Part shown: positions 28,388 to 36,801 of the stretch, piece by piece
Numbering within the stretch: the stretch's first letter is position 1
Layout: each line of letters starts with the position of its first letter
DNA from: JARFQW01 sp963842955
Lineage (GTDB): Bacteria > Pseudomonadota > Gammaproteobacteria > Steroidobacterales > XN24
Assembly (NCBI GenBank): GCA_963842955.1
Contig: CAWJIJ010000008.1
Span: 234,327 to 298,326, forward strand
Reading direction: 5' to 3'
Length of the DNA: 64,000 bases
Notes under the pieces: model-generated
Databases searched by the model: none
The model's input: the letters and a program-made list of their open reading frames with translations, nothing else
Told to the model about the DNA's origin: nothing
Position numbers and translations under genes: made by a program

Positions 28388-29194
28388 TCAGTCCGTGCAG
28401 TACAGGCTGGGAGGGCAGGCTCCTGGAGCGACCTGGACCGGCGTGCTCAGGTCCGGGTGGCGCAGCCAGACGGACCGCACATCGCTCTCCGGGCATGCCG
28501 CCACAAGACCGGATCCCGAACGGTCCAGGATAAAGTTCAGGTGGCGGCTGGCGCACCACAGCTGAAGGCTGCCCCGGAAATCCAGCTTCGGTCCTTCCGG
28601 CAGACAGACCCGACGCCGGTCGAGCTGGCACAATCCCGGCAATCCGTATTGCGCAGGGGGGCGACCGGAGAGCCCGGCACCGGCCCGGGCACCGACGGCT
28701 GCTTGCGTTAACATCGGCGGAATCGTGCGTGGCGCGCCGTACGTCAGAAAAAGCGGCCGATGCGAACCCGTCAGGCGGTTAGGCACCTGGTGCCGGAGAT
28801 AGAACACCTCCCAGGGGCCCTCCCGGCGAAAGGCGCGGACTGCTTCTGCATGGGTATTCCCCCGCCACGGCGCCCGATATCCGGGGGCCGTGCGAACTGC
28901 CGGCGGCGGCGAAACCGGGGCGGCCCTCGGTCGCGTGCCCGGGACTCCGTGGCGCGGCCCCGAAACGACCGCCGACCTGCCGACAGCCGCGGATCCGCGG
29001 CTTGCGCCCGGAACAGCGATGGGCATCCGGTTCGTCGCGGTTGACGCTGCTCTGGCGCCCGCGCCGACAGTGGCCCGCTGCGCAAAAGCCGTCTGCGGGA
29101 TTCCCACGTTGGCGAACAGGCACACAAGCACCAGGCTGCTGACAAACCCTCCGATTCGGGCGCCGGGGTTGCGTCGTTCAAGTGACCTGCGCAT
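28388..29194 (-). CDS. Exported Pro/Ala-rich protein with cysteine-containing C-terminal domain, unknown
   Basis: This 268-residue protein has an Arg-rich start, a hydrophobic signal sequence (FVSSLVLVCLFANVG) with a likely cleavage at AFA-Q, a disordered Ala/Pro/Arg/Ser region to about residue 120, then a more ordered C-terminal part with cysteines in GLCQLDRRRVC, LQLWCASRHLNFIL and GLVAACPESD that could form disulfides. No family is recognised. ATG 29194 is used because a -10 hexamer (TACACT) ends six bases upstream and the signal peptide starts there. Confidence 0.55.
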   Translation of the reverse strand: MRRSLERRNPGARIGGFVSSLVLVCLFANVGIPQTAFAQRATVGAGARAASTATNRMPIAVPGASRGSAAVGRSAVVSGPRHGVPGTRPRAAPVSPPPAVRTAPGYRAPWRGNTHAEAVRAFRREGPWEVFYLRHQVPNRLTGSHRPLFLTYGAPRTIPPMLTQAAVGARAGAGLSGRPPAQYGLPGLCQLDRRRVCLPEGPKLDFRGSLQLWCASRHLNFILDRSGSGLVAACPESDVRSVWLRHPDLSTPVQVAPGACPPSLYCTD

Positions 29195-29200
29195 GTCCCG

Positions 29201-29206
29201 AGTGTA
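29201..29206 (-). promoter_or_regulatory. -10 element TACACT, leaderless start of the exported-protein gene
   Basis: On the minus strand the order is GC-TACACT, six bases (CGGGAC), then ATG 29194. The spacing puts +1 on the A of the start codon. Confidence 0.5.
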
Positions 29207-29311
29207 GCGGCTATGGCTCTGGTCGGGACCTCGGGACGGCCATGCGAGCTGACCAGGAACACTGTCCTTATGGAAAGGGCGCGGCCTTTTAGCGCGAGTG
29301 GAGAATGCGTA

Positions 29312-29339
29312 TTGCGGCCCGAACAAGAGCGCATACACT
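29312..29339 (+). promoter_or_regulatory. Putative promoter of the V/A-type ATPase operon
   Basis: TTGCGG (29312-29317) and TACACT (29334-29339) are separated by 16 bp. The predicted start near 29346 leaves a leader of about 80 bases before the first gene, whose ATG has a GGTGGAG Shine-Dalgarno. Confidence 0.45.
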
Positions 29340-29427
29340 AACATTAGCGTTTACTCAATTGGCCGGTACACTCTTCGCCGGCTCGCTCCAGCGGCGATGG
29401 ACCCCGGCCTTCGGCCAGGTGGAGTCC

Positions 29428-29784
29428 ATGCGACCTGAAGCCCAGGCAATAGATCACGTCCTTACCGCCGAGCGCGACGGTGAGACCCGTCTCGAACGCG
29501 AACGCCAGGTGGCGCAGGAACGAATCGATGCGGCCCGGACGCAAGCCCGCCGCATCCTTCGTCGGGCCACCGAACGCATTCACCGAGTCCATGCCCATTG
29601 TGCCGAAGCCCTGGAGGCTCGCCAGAAGCTGCTCGAGGCCGAGGCGGCCGATCCTGCTGCCCATGGCCTCGACCCGTTGCTGGATTCGGATCAGCTGGAG
29701 AGCGCCGTTCGTGCGCTCGCAACCCGCCTGACAACCGTTGCCGAAGAAGCCGACCCGGCCACCGGGCCGGATACCCATGGTTGA
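29428..29784 (+). CDS. V/A-type ATPase peripheral stalk subunit H/G
   Basis: This 118-residue protein is a long charged coiled coil (LTAERDGETRLERERQVAQ, then RIDAARTQARRILRRATERI) with a right-handed heptad-like pattern of alanines, typical of subunit H/G that pairs with subunit E in the peripheral stalk. It is the first gene of the operon. ATG 29428 has a GGTGGAG Shine-Dalgarno; in-frame upstream starts lack one. It overlaps the next gene by 8 bp. Confidence 0.75.
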   Translation: MRPEAQAIDHVLTAERDGETRLERERQVAQERIDAARTQARRILRRATERIHRVHAHCAEALEARQKLLEAEAADPAAHGLDPLLDSDQLESAVRALATRLTTVAEEADPATGPDTHG

Positions 29785-30505
29785 CTCCCCCCGTTTCGCC
29801 TACGTGCAGCCTCGTCTGCAGGCCCGTTTCGCGTTGCGCCCGTCCGGAGCGGAATGGCGGCTCATGGAGGCCAGCGCCGACGTGGATCACTACCTCCAGG
29901 CGGCCCGGCAGACCTCGATGCGCCCGTGGGTCGATCACCTGAATGCCGACGCATCGGCCGGCGACATCGAACGGGCCTTCCGCAATGCGTGGGGCCAGCG
30001 GATTGACGCAGCCTCCCCGTGGCCCGGCGAGTCCTGGACGCCTGCGGTCCTCTGGCTGCGATGGCTGCCGTGGCTGCCCGCGATGGGCTATCTCGCCAGC
30101 GGCGGGCCTGTACTGGAATGGATGGGCGATGACCCGGTTCCGGGCGCCGGTCGGCCAGTCGATGGAGCTGGCTACGAATCGGCCCGTGCCGGCAATCCGC
30201 TGCAGCGCCTTCTTGCCGCAGAGCAGACGCAGAACGCGTGGATCGACCGCTGGAAGGCGCTGTTGCCGGAGAGCGGGCCCTGGGTCGATGCCCTCCTGGA
30301 CAGCGTCCTCGCCCACAGCGAGCAGATGCGTTCCGCCCGCGCCGAGGGCAACGTCCTGCGGCAGCAGTTGAATCGATCGGATGACACGACTGTTTCGCCG
30401 GTTCGCCGGCGGCCCCGGTGCGTTTTTTGCCTGGCTGGCCATCGAGGGACTGGACGCCGAGCGCCTGCGTTTCGGCATCCTGTCCCGGTCCCTCGTTCCG
30501 CATGA
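29777..30505 (+). CDS. Probable V/A-type ATPase C-like subunit (two frame changes near its 3' end)
   Basis: The gene occupies the place of subunit C between H/G and I. The N-terminus (FAYVQPRLQARFALRPS, MEASADVDHYLQAARQT) resembles the AC39/C-subunit pattern of an early Arg-rich helix, and the rest is helical and Trp-rich. At about 30378-30380 the coding signal moves to another frame, which reads LFRRFAGGPGAFFAWLAIEG and LRFGILSRSLVP with strongly GC-rich third positions; the coupled TGA at 30503-30505, overlapping the ATG of subunit I, is in the first frame. Two compensating single-base indels would explain this. The assignment is from position and weak similarity. Confidence 0.55.
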   Translation: MVDSPRFAYVQPRLQARFALRPSGAEWRLMEASADVDHYLQAARQTSMRPWVDHLNADASAGDIERAFRNAWGQRIDAASPWPGESWTPAVLWLRWLPWLPAMGYLASGGPVLEWMGDDPVPGAGRPVDGAGYESARAGNPLQRLLAAEQTQNAWIDRWKALLPESGPWVDALLDSVLAHSEQMRSARAEGNVLRQQLNRSDDTTVSPVRRRPRCVFCLAGHRGTGRRAPAFRHPVPVPRSA

Positions 30506-32358
30506 GCGAAGAGGCGCCTCGCATGGGCCTGAAACCCGACGCCGCACGCTGGTTCGAGGTCCTGGTCCCGCGGGAACAGCTCACGGCCACCCTCGAGTGC
30601 CTGGCCACCACGGAGGCGGTCGAACTCCAGACCCACAGCCAGACCGAAGCCGTGATCATCGTACCGGATCTCGACGAGGCGCTCGCCGTGCATGCCGACC
30701 GTCAGCGACGCTTTGGCCCCTGGTGGCCGGATGCGGAAATTCCTCCCGTGGAAGAAGCGAGCGAGCCCGCCCTGCTGCTGGAAGAAGCTGAGCGCCGGAT
30801 CTCCGCCTGGGAGGCTGACGCCGTCGAACCGGTTCGGGAACTCCAGGGGATCGACAGCCAGATGGACCAGCTGGCAGTCCTGCACCACGCATTGGAAACA
30901 ACCGATCTGGAACTGCCCGACCTGGCCGGCATGGCTGCCGCCGGGCCCATCCTGGACACCCGCCTGTTCCGGCTGCCCGCCGGCGCAGTCCCGGACACCT
31001 TGCCCACGGCCACTTTGGTCGAATGGTTTACGGCTGACGGCCAGGCCTTCCTGCTGGCCGCGGGGCCGACCGAGCAGATCGAACAGCTGGACACACTGAT
31101 GGCGGCCCTCAAGGCCCGCCGGATCACGCTCCCGGACTGGCTTCCCCACGAAACTCCGGCAGCGCTGGCGGCTATCGATTCCAACGGTGCCGAACTGCAG
31201 AACCGGCGTGCGGAGTTGAGCGCACAGCTCCAGCGCCTGGCTGACCAGCACGAGCTTCCCCGGGCACTGGGCGATATGGTCCTGCTGGCCTGGTTCGCAG
31301 AACACGCGCCGAAACTCCCGATCACGGAACACTTTGCCTGGGTTACCGGCTGGACCAGCGACCCGGACGGCGCGCTGCTGGAAGCGGAGCTCAAGGCTCA
31401 CGGAATCGACTACCTGCTGCGTTTCTCGGACGGCCCGCCCGGAGCCATCTCGCCGGTGGTCCTGCGCAACCCCGCCTGGGCCAGGGCCTTCGAGCTGTTC
31501 CCCAACCTGCTGGGCACGCCGGCCAGCGGCGAGGCGGACCCGAGCCGGTTTGTTGCGCTGATCGCGCCGCTGCTATTCGGCTACATGTTCGGCGACGTTG
31601 GACAGGGGGCGGTGCTGCTGGCCGCGGGCCTCTGGCTCAAGGGCCGTTATCCCGCGTTCGCACTGCTCGTCCCCGGCGGCATCATGTCCATGGTCTTCGG
31701 TGTGCTCTTCGGCAGCGTGTTCGGCCGGGAAGACGTGATTCCCGCACTCTGGCTGCACCCGCTGGAGCAACCGCTGCCGGTACTCGCGGTGACCCTGGCC
31801 GGTGGTGTCGCCGTGGTCGGCCTCGGCCTCTTTCTCGACGGCCTCCAGGCGCTGTGGCAGGGCCAGGGCAAGCACTGGCTGGCCACGCGGGCCGGTATTG
31901 CCGTGGCCTATTTCGGCCTTGTCGCGGCCGTATTCGTACCGGGCCTGCTCTGGGTCGTCATTGCCGGCCTCGCCTGGTTCCTGGTCGGCGTCGCCGTGAC
32001 CGAGGGCCCCGGCGGCCTGCCTCGCGCCGCGGGCCACCTGGCCGAGACTGCCCTGCAACTCGGCGTCAACACGATTTCCTTTGTCCGCGTGGGTGCCTTT
32101 GCGCTGGCCCACGCCGGCTTGAGTGCCGCCGTCGTCGGCCTGGCCGACTCGTTCGAATCACCGGTGGCCGTGATCCCGATGATGATTCTCGGCAACGCCC
32201 TCATTATCGCGCTGGAAGGCCTGGTCGTAGGCATCCAGACCACCCGTCTCGTCCTTTTCGAGTTTTTCATCAGGTTCCTGAGCGCGGAGGGACGGCCGTT
32301 CCGGCCGCTGCATCCGCCATCCGTGGCAATGGAACGCAAGCGGAGGAAATATTCATGA
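30502..32358 (+). CDS. V/A-type ATPase subunit I (a-type subunit)
   Basis: This 618-residue stator subunit carries ions across the membrane with the K ring. Residues 1-330 are a soluble arm with two coiled segments; the C-terminal half has seven or eight helices with the family hallmarks PLLFGYMFGDVGQG, GSVFGRED, and FVRVGAFALAHAGLS (the latter carries the essential arginine), plus ALEGLVVGIQTTRLVLFEFF. Its start overlaps the C-like stop (ATGA) and its stop overlaps subunit K. Confidence 0.9.
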   Translation: MSEEAPRMGLKPDAARWFEVLVPREQLTATLECLATTEAVELQTHSQTEAVIIVPDLDEALAVHADRQRRFGPWWPDAEIPPVEEASEPALLLEEAERRISAWEADAVEPVRELQGIDSQMDQLAVLHHALETTDLELPDLAGMAAAGPILDTRLFRLPAGAVPDTLPTATLVEWFTADGQAFLLAAGPTEQIEQLDTLMAALKARRITLPDWLPHETPAALAAIDSNGAELQNRRAELSAQLQRLADQHELPRALGDMVLLAWFAEHAPKLPITEHFAWVTGWTSDPDGALLEAELKAHGIDYLLRFSDGPPGAISPVVLRNPAWARAFELFPNLLGTPASGEADPSRFVALIAPLLFGYMFGDVGQGAVLLAAGLWLKGRYPAFALLVPGGIMSMVFGVLFGSVFGREDVIPALWLHPLEQPLPVLAVTLAGGVAVVGLGLFLDGLQALWQGQGKHWLATRAGIAVAYFGLVAAVFVPGLLWVVIAGLAWFLVGVAVTEGPGGLPRAAGHLAETALQLGVNTISFVRVGAFALAHAGLSAAVVGLADSFESPVAVIPMMILGNALIIALEGLVVGIQTTRLVLFEFFIRFLSAEGRPFRPLHPPSVAMERKRRKYS

Positions 32359-32729
32359 CTACCTTGTTCGACCGACTCTCCCGCCGGCCCGGCCTGGCGA
32401 TCCTGGGCGTCGGTATCGTCGGCGCGGCAGCGATCAGTCTCGTGGCGACGTGGCTGTTGCTGTCTTCCCAGGCAGCCCTGGCCGCCGAGGAGATTGTCAT
32501 TGTGGCTCCGGATGTGATCCGCTGGGGCTTTGCCTCGGCCGCGGTCGCCGCTGCGCTTTCGGCTCTTGCGGCAGGGTACGCCGTCGCTCAGGTGGGAAGC
32601 GCCGCCGTCGGCGCACTGACGGAAAAACCCGAACTGATGGGCCGTGTGCTCGTCGTCGTGGGGCTTGCCGAGGGCATCGCCATCTACGGCCTGATTATCG
32701 CCATCCTGATTCTCAATCGACTGGGGTGA
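32355..32729 (+). CDS. V/A-type ATPase subunit K (c-ring subunit)
   Basis: This 124-residue subunit has an extra N-terminal hydrophobic segment (AILGVGIVGAAAISLVATWLLL) before the standard two-helix hairpin. Helix one carries GYAVAQVGSAAVGALTEKPE and helix two VVVGLAEGIAIYGLIIAILIL with the ion-binding glutamate E106. It is a single-hairpin subunit rather than the four-helix duplicated form. The N-terminal segment could be a signal-like extension or a third helix. Sequence alone does not settle whether H+ or Na+ is the coupling ion. Confidence 0.9.
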   Translation: MTTLFDRLSRRPGLAILGVGIVGAAAISLVATWLLLSSQAALAAEEIVIVAPDVIRWGFASAAVAAALSALAAGYAVAQVGSAAVGALTEKPELMGRVLVVVGLAEGIAIYGLIIAILILNRLG

Positions 32730-32733
32730 ATCC

Positions 32734-33024
32734 GTGAACCAGCCCACCTACCTGGGTGACCCCGTTACGGCCGCGGGATACCACCTTGCCGGTTTTGCCG
32801 TGCGGACCCCCGATGCCGGCGCCGCGCGCGATGTTTTTGCCGACGCATTGGCCGAGGCACCCCTGGTGATCGTCAGCCCCGGCGTCGCCCGGTTCCTCGA
32901 CCCGGCAGCCCTGGACGATGCCATTGCCCAGGCGAGTCCGCCGGTCGCGCTGGTTGCCGATATCGCTGAACCGCCACGAAGTCTGACCAGCAGAGTCCGC
33001 CGGGCGCTGGGAGTCGAGTCATGA
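32734..33024 (+). CDS. V/A-type ATPase subunit F
   Basis: This 96-residue protein matches the short Rossmann-like subunit F of the central stalk: a first strand AAGYHLAGFAVRTPDA, a helix AARDVFADALAEAPLVIVSP, and VALVADIA near the end. GTG 32734 is preceded by GGTGAAT, and the stop overlaps subunit E by four bases. Confidence 0.8.
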   Translation: MNQPTYLGDPVTAAGYHLAGFAVRTPDAGAARDVFADALAEAPLVIVSPGVARFLDPAALDDAIAQASPPVALVADIAEPPRSLTSRVRRALGVES

Positions 33025-33678
33025 AGGAAACCCCCGGAATCGTCGAAACCCAGACTACCGCGTTGCTGAAGCTGCTGGAGTCCACGCGCCTGGAGAAAAC
33101 CACCGCGCTGAACGACGAAACCGACCAGCAGATCGCCGATATCCTGCGCGGCGCCCGGAAGCTGGGCAGGGAAAAGCTGTCGCGGGCGGTTCGCCAGGAG
33201 CGAGCTCATGCCCGCCACGTGCTGCGCCAGCTCGAAGCGGCCATCGAAACGCGTCGCAACCAGGCCGATCGGGTCCGGGACGCCGCCCTCCTCGAGACGG
33301 CCTGGCCCCGGCTGGAGGCGGCGCTGGCTGCCCGCTGGTCCGACCCCGAGGCACGCCGGGCCTGGCTGCATGCGGCCCTGGCCGTTGGCCTGCGCGTGCT
33401 GCCTGCGGGCACCTGGCGGATACGCCACCCCGCCGGCGTGACGCCCGACGACATCAGCGCGGCGCTGGATGAGGAGGCCTCCGGAATGCGACCTGTCCAT
33501 GGAGTTCCAGTCCATGGAGTTCCACGAGGATCCCGACATGGAAGGTGGTCTGGTCATAGAAGCCGGCGCCACCCGCCTGGATGCCACCCCCGCCGGTTTG
33601 CTCGTGCGCCGCCGGTCCATCGAGAGTGCCCTGCTGGCTGCCTGTCAGATGGCCGGCAGGACGGAGGGAGAATCATGA
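33021..33678 (+). CDS. V/A-type ATPase subunit E (one frame change near 33482)
   Basis: Subunit E forms the peripheral stalk with H/G. The N-terminal half is a coiled coil (LLESTRLEKTTALNDETDQQ, LGREKLSRAVRQERAHARHV) and the C-terminal half a globular A/B-binding domain ending GGLVIEAGATRLDATPAGLL and RRRSIESALLAA. The frame changes near CC 33482-33483: removing one base makes the C-terminus continuous and ends it at the TGA overlapping the subunit A ATG. Without correction, E and A read as one 800-residue frame, which is an artefact. The product is about 218 residues. A 15-bp in-frame tandem duplication (SMEFQ/SMEFH) lies just after the shift. Confidence 0.8.
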
Positions 33679-35423
33679 GCCAGGCGCGCATACGCTGGAT
33701 TGGCGGACCCGTCCTCCGGGCCGCCGTGCAGGGCGCTTTTCGCCTCCATGAAGCGATCGAGGTCGGCGAGGACCGGCTGCTCGGCGAGGTGATTCAGCTG
33801 CGCGACGACGAGTTCGTCGCCCAGGTCTACGAGGACACCACGGGGCTGCGGCCGGGGGACCCGGTGCGCGGCACCGGTCAGCCCCTTTCCGTGCCCCTGG
33901 GCCCCGGGATCTGCGGGCATATTTTCGATGGCCTGCTCAGGCCCCTGCGCCGTGAGGACGGCAACTTCTTCCGGCCGGGCCTCGGCGGCCGCGCTACGGG
34001 CGCCATGGATTTCGAACCGTTGATGAAGGCCGGTGACGAAGTCGCTCCGGGGCAAACCTACGGCCGCGTGGCGGGGGACGGGCCGGGCCGTGCCTGCCTG
34101 GTGCCGCCCGGCGTCGCCGGGACGCTGGAGTCCATCGTGGACGCCGGCCGCTACGACGGAGAGTCGGTCCTGTGCCGTGTGCAGGGGCCCGACGGCGTCC
34201 GCGATCTGCATTTTGCCGAGCTCTGGCCCGTGCGCCATCCCCGTCCTGTGCGCAGGCGCCTGACACCAGACGCGCCGATGGTCACCGGCCAGCGGATCCT
34301 CGACACGCTCTTCCCGGTTGCCCGCGGCAGCCGCGCCGCCCTGCCGGGCGGCTTCGGTACCGGCAAGACCGTGCTGCAGGAGAGCCTGGCGAAGTGGTGT
34401 GACGCCGATGTCATCGTCTACGTGGGCTGCGGTGAGCGCGGCAACGAGATGGCCGAAGTTCTCGACGAATTCCCCACCCTGGAGGATCCCCGCAATGGCC
34501 GGCCGCTCATGGAGCGAACGGTGATTATTGCCAACACCTCAAACATGCCGGTGGCTGCGCGGGAAGCGAGTATCTACACGGCCATTACCATCGCCGAGTA
34601 CTTCCGGGACCAGGGACTGCACGTCGCGCTGATGGCCGACTCGACCAGCCGCTGGGCCGAGGCCTTGCGGGAGGTCTCCGGACGCCTGGGCGAACTGCCC
34701 GGAGAAGCGGGTTATCCCGCCTATCTCGCCTCGCGGCTCGCCGATTTCTACGAGCGCGCTGCACGCGTTGAGACGCTGGGCGGAGACGAAGGCTCGATCA
34801 CGGTGATCGGCGCGGTCAGCCCGCCGGCTGGCGACTTCGCCGAGCCGGTCACCAGCCACACGAAACGCTATGTGCGCAGCTTCTGGGCCCTGGACCGGGG
34901 ACGGGCGCACGCACGCTTCTACCCGGCCGTCCATCCGCTGACGTCCTATGCCGAGGACGTGGACCGGCTCGCCCAGTGGTGGCAGACCCAGGGCAACCCG
35001 GAGTGGCCCCAGCACCGGCGGCGGATTCTCACGCTGATCGAGCAGCAGGCCCGGCTGGAGCGCATGGCGCGGATCGTCGGCAAGGACGCGCTGCCCGACG
35101 AGCAGCAGCTGGTGCTGCTGCAGGCCGAACTCATCAACGACGGTTTCCTGCGCCAGTCGTCGTTCTCGCCGGTGGACCGCTACTGCTCGCCCCTTCGCCA
35201 GACAGCGATGCTGCGGGCGCTGATGTATTTCCTGGATCTCTCCGAGGAGGCCCTGGCCAACGGAGTCACACCGGAAACCATCGCCGCAGCGCCCGTGCTG
35301 CGAACGCTGCAACGGCTTGGCGAAGAACTCGGCGAGGACAACCTGGACGGCTACCGGGAGCTTCACGCGCGACTCGACCGGGATTTGCACGCGCTGATCG
35401 AGGAGGCCCGCCATGCAGCCTGA
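33675..35423 (+). CDS. V/A-type ATPase catalytic subunit A
   Basis: This 582-residue catalytic subunit has the N-terminal barrel (RIRWIGGPVLRAA), the non-homologous insert with GPGICGHIFDGLLRPL, Walker A GGFGTGKTV near residue 228, YVGCGERGNEMAEVL with the catalytic glutamate, and ALMADSTSRWAEALREVSGRLGELPGEAGYP (quoted in part). Length fits A subunits. ATG 33675 overlaps the subunit E stop (ATGA); the stop overlaps subunit B by 11 bp. Confidence 0.95.
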   Translation: MSQARIRWIGGPVLRAAVQGAFRLHEAIEVGEDRLLGEVIQLRDDEFVAQVYEDTTGLRPGDPVRGTGQPLSVPLGPGICGHIFDGLLRPLRREDGNFFRPGLGGRATGAMDFEPLMKAGDEVAPGQTYGRVAGDGPGRACLVPPGVAGTLESIVDAGRYDGESVLCRVQGPDGVRDLHFAELWPVRHPRPVRRRLTPDAPMVTGQRILDTLFPVARGSRAALPGGFGTGKTVLQESLAKWCDADVIVYVGCGERGNEMAEVLDEFPTLEDPRNGRPLMERTVIIANTSNMPVAAREASIYTAITIAEYFRDQGLHVALMADSTSRWAEALREVSGRLGELPGEAGYPAYLASRLADFYERAARVETLGGDEGSITVIGAVSPPAGDFAEPVTSHTKRYVRSFWALDRGRAHARFYPAVHPLTSYAEDVDRLAQWWQTQGNPEWPQHRRRILTLIEQQARLERMARIVGKDALPDEQQLVLLQAELINDGFLRQSSFSPVDRYCSPLRQTAMLRALMYFLDLSEEALANGVTPETIAAAPVLRTLQRLGEELGEDNLDGYRELHARLDRDLHALIEEARHAA

Positions 35424-36801
35424 CATCACCCTGAACCGGGCCACCCACCGCATCGAGGGACCGCTGCTGTTCGTGCGCCGCGAGGCCGACGTGGGCCTCA
35501 ACGAGGCCGTCGAAGTCCTGGGCGAGAACGGACTGCCGAGGGTCGGCCGCATTGCCGCCCTGGGCACCGACGAAATGGTGGTTGAAGTCCTGGAGTCCAC
35601 GATGGGGCTGGGCCTTGATGACACCCGGCTGCGCATCAGCGGTTCTCCACTCATGCTCGACGTGGGACCCGGCATGCTGGGACGGGTGTTCAACAGCGTC
35701 GGTGAGGTGGCCGACGGCGGCCCCCCGGTGGCCGCCGAGCGCTCCCTGAGAATCGAGGGCCTGGCCATCAACCCCGCCGCCCGCGCCCTGCCCCGCGACT
35801 TCATCGAGACCGGGGTTGCCAGCATCGATCTGCTGAATTCCCTCGTGCGCGGCCAGAAGCTGCCGCTGTTTTCCTGCGGCGGACTGCCCCATGACCGGCT
35901 CGCGGTGGAGATCGCCCAGCAGGCCCGCCTGCGCGGCGGCGATACGGGCGACTTCGCCATCGTCTTTGCGGGCATCGGTATCCCCTACGACACTGCAGAG
36001 CGGTTCCGGGCGGCCATGGAGGCGTCGGGGGCGCTGGCCCACACCGTCATGGTGCTCAACCACGCGGACGAGCCCAGCACCCAGCGCTTGCTGACCCCCC
36101 GGTATGCCCTGACCGCCGCCGAGTACCTGGCCTTTGTCGAGGGCCGGCATGTGCTCGTAATCCTCACCGACATGACCAACTACTGCGAGGCCTTGAGGGA
36201 AGTGTCGGCCAGCCACGGCGAGATCCCCAGCCGCAAGGGCTACCCGGGCTACATGTACTCCGATCTGGCCACCCTATTCGAGCGGGCCGGCTGCATCCAG
36301 GGGCTTTCCGGCACTCTCACGCAACTGCCGATTCTCACGATGCCCGGCGACGACATCGGTCACCCGATACCGGATCTCACCGGTTACATCACCGAGGGCC
36401 AGATCGTGCTCGGCCGCGAGCTGGACCGCAAGGGGATCTATCCGCCCATTGAGGTCCTGCCCAGCCTGTCCCGACTCATGGACGCCGGCATCGGTGAGGG
36501 CTACACCCACGCCGACCACCCGGCCCTGGCCCAGCAATTGTTTGCGGCCTATGCGCGCGCCGTTCGCGTCCGGGTGCTGGCCAGCGTGATGGGCGTGGAA
36601 GGGCTGCCGGAGAACGATCAGAAGTTCCTCGCATTCGGTGATGCTTTCGAGCAGCGCTTCGTAGCCCAGGACGCCCCGCGCACCCTGGAAGACAGTATGG
36701 GCGTGGGCTGGGAACTGCTCAGAGATCTGCCGGCCACCGAACTGACCCGGCTCTCCGAAGAACAGATAGCCCGGGAGATCGAAGGCCAGGGCCATGGCTG
36801 A
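35413..36801 (+). CDS. V/A-type ATPase regulatory subunit B
   Basis: This 462-residue non-catalytic subunit has the N-terminal barrel, the DLLNSLVRGQKLPLFSCGGLPHDRLA region (degenerate P-loop lacking GKT), FAIVFAGIGIPYDTAERFR, and the C-terminal AGCIQGLSGTLTQLPILTMPGDDIGHPIPDLTGYI block quoted here in part only as GSLTQLPILTMP-like and PDLTGYITEGQ. It completes the A3B3 head. The gene overlaps A and D. Confidence 0.94.
   Translation: MQPDITLNRATHRIEGPLLFVRREADVGLNEAVEVLGENGLPRVGRIAALGTDEMVVEVLESTMGLGLDDTRLRISGSPLMLDVGPGMLGRVFNSVGEVADGGPPVAAERSLRIEGLAINPAARALPRDFIETGVASIDLLNSLVRGQKLPLFSCGGLPHDRLAVEIAQQARLRGGDTGDFAIVFAGIGIPYDTAERFRAAMEASGALAHTVMVLNHADEPSTQRLLTPRYALTAAEYLAFVEGRHVLVILTDMTNYCEALREVSASHGEIPSRKGYPGYMYSDLATLFERAGCIQGLSGTLTQLPILTMPGDDIGHPIPDLTGYITEGQIVLGRELDRKGIYPPIEVLPSLSRLMDAGIGEGYTHADHPALAQQLFAAYARAVRVRVLASVMGVEGLPENDQKFLAFGDAFEQRFVAQDAPRTLEDSMGVGWELLRDLPATELTRLSEEQIAREIEGQGHG

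Noticed and set aside
33021..35423. An 800-residue E-A fusion protein of the V-ATPase
   Set aside because: The C-terminus of subunit E is found in the next frame and ends with a stop that overlaps the start of subunit A, so a one-base indel explains the fusion.
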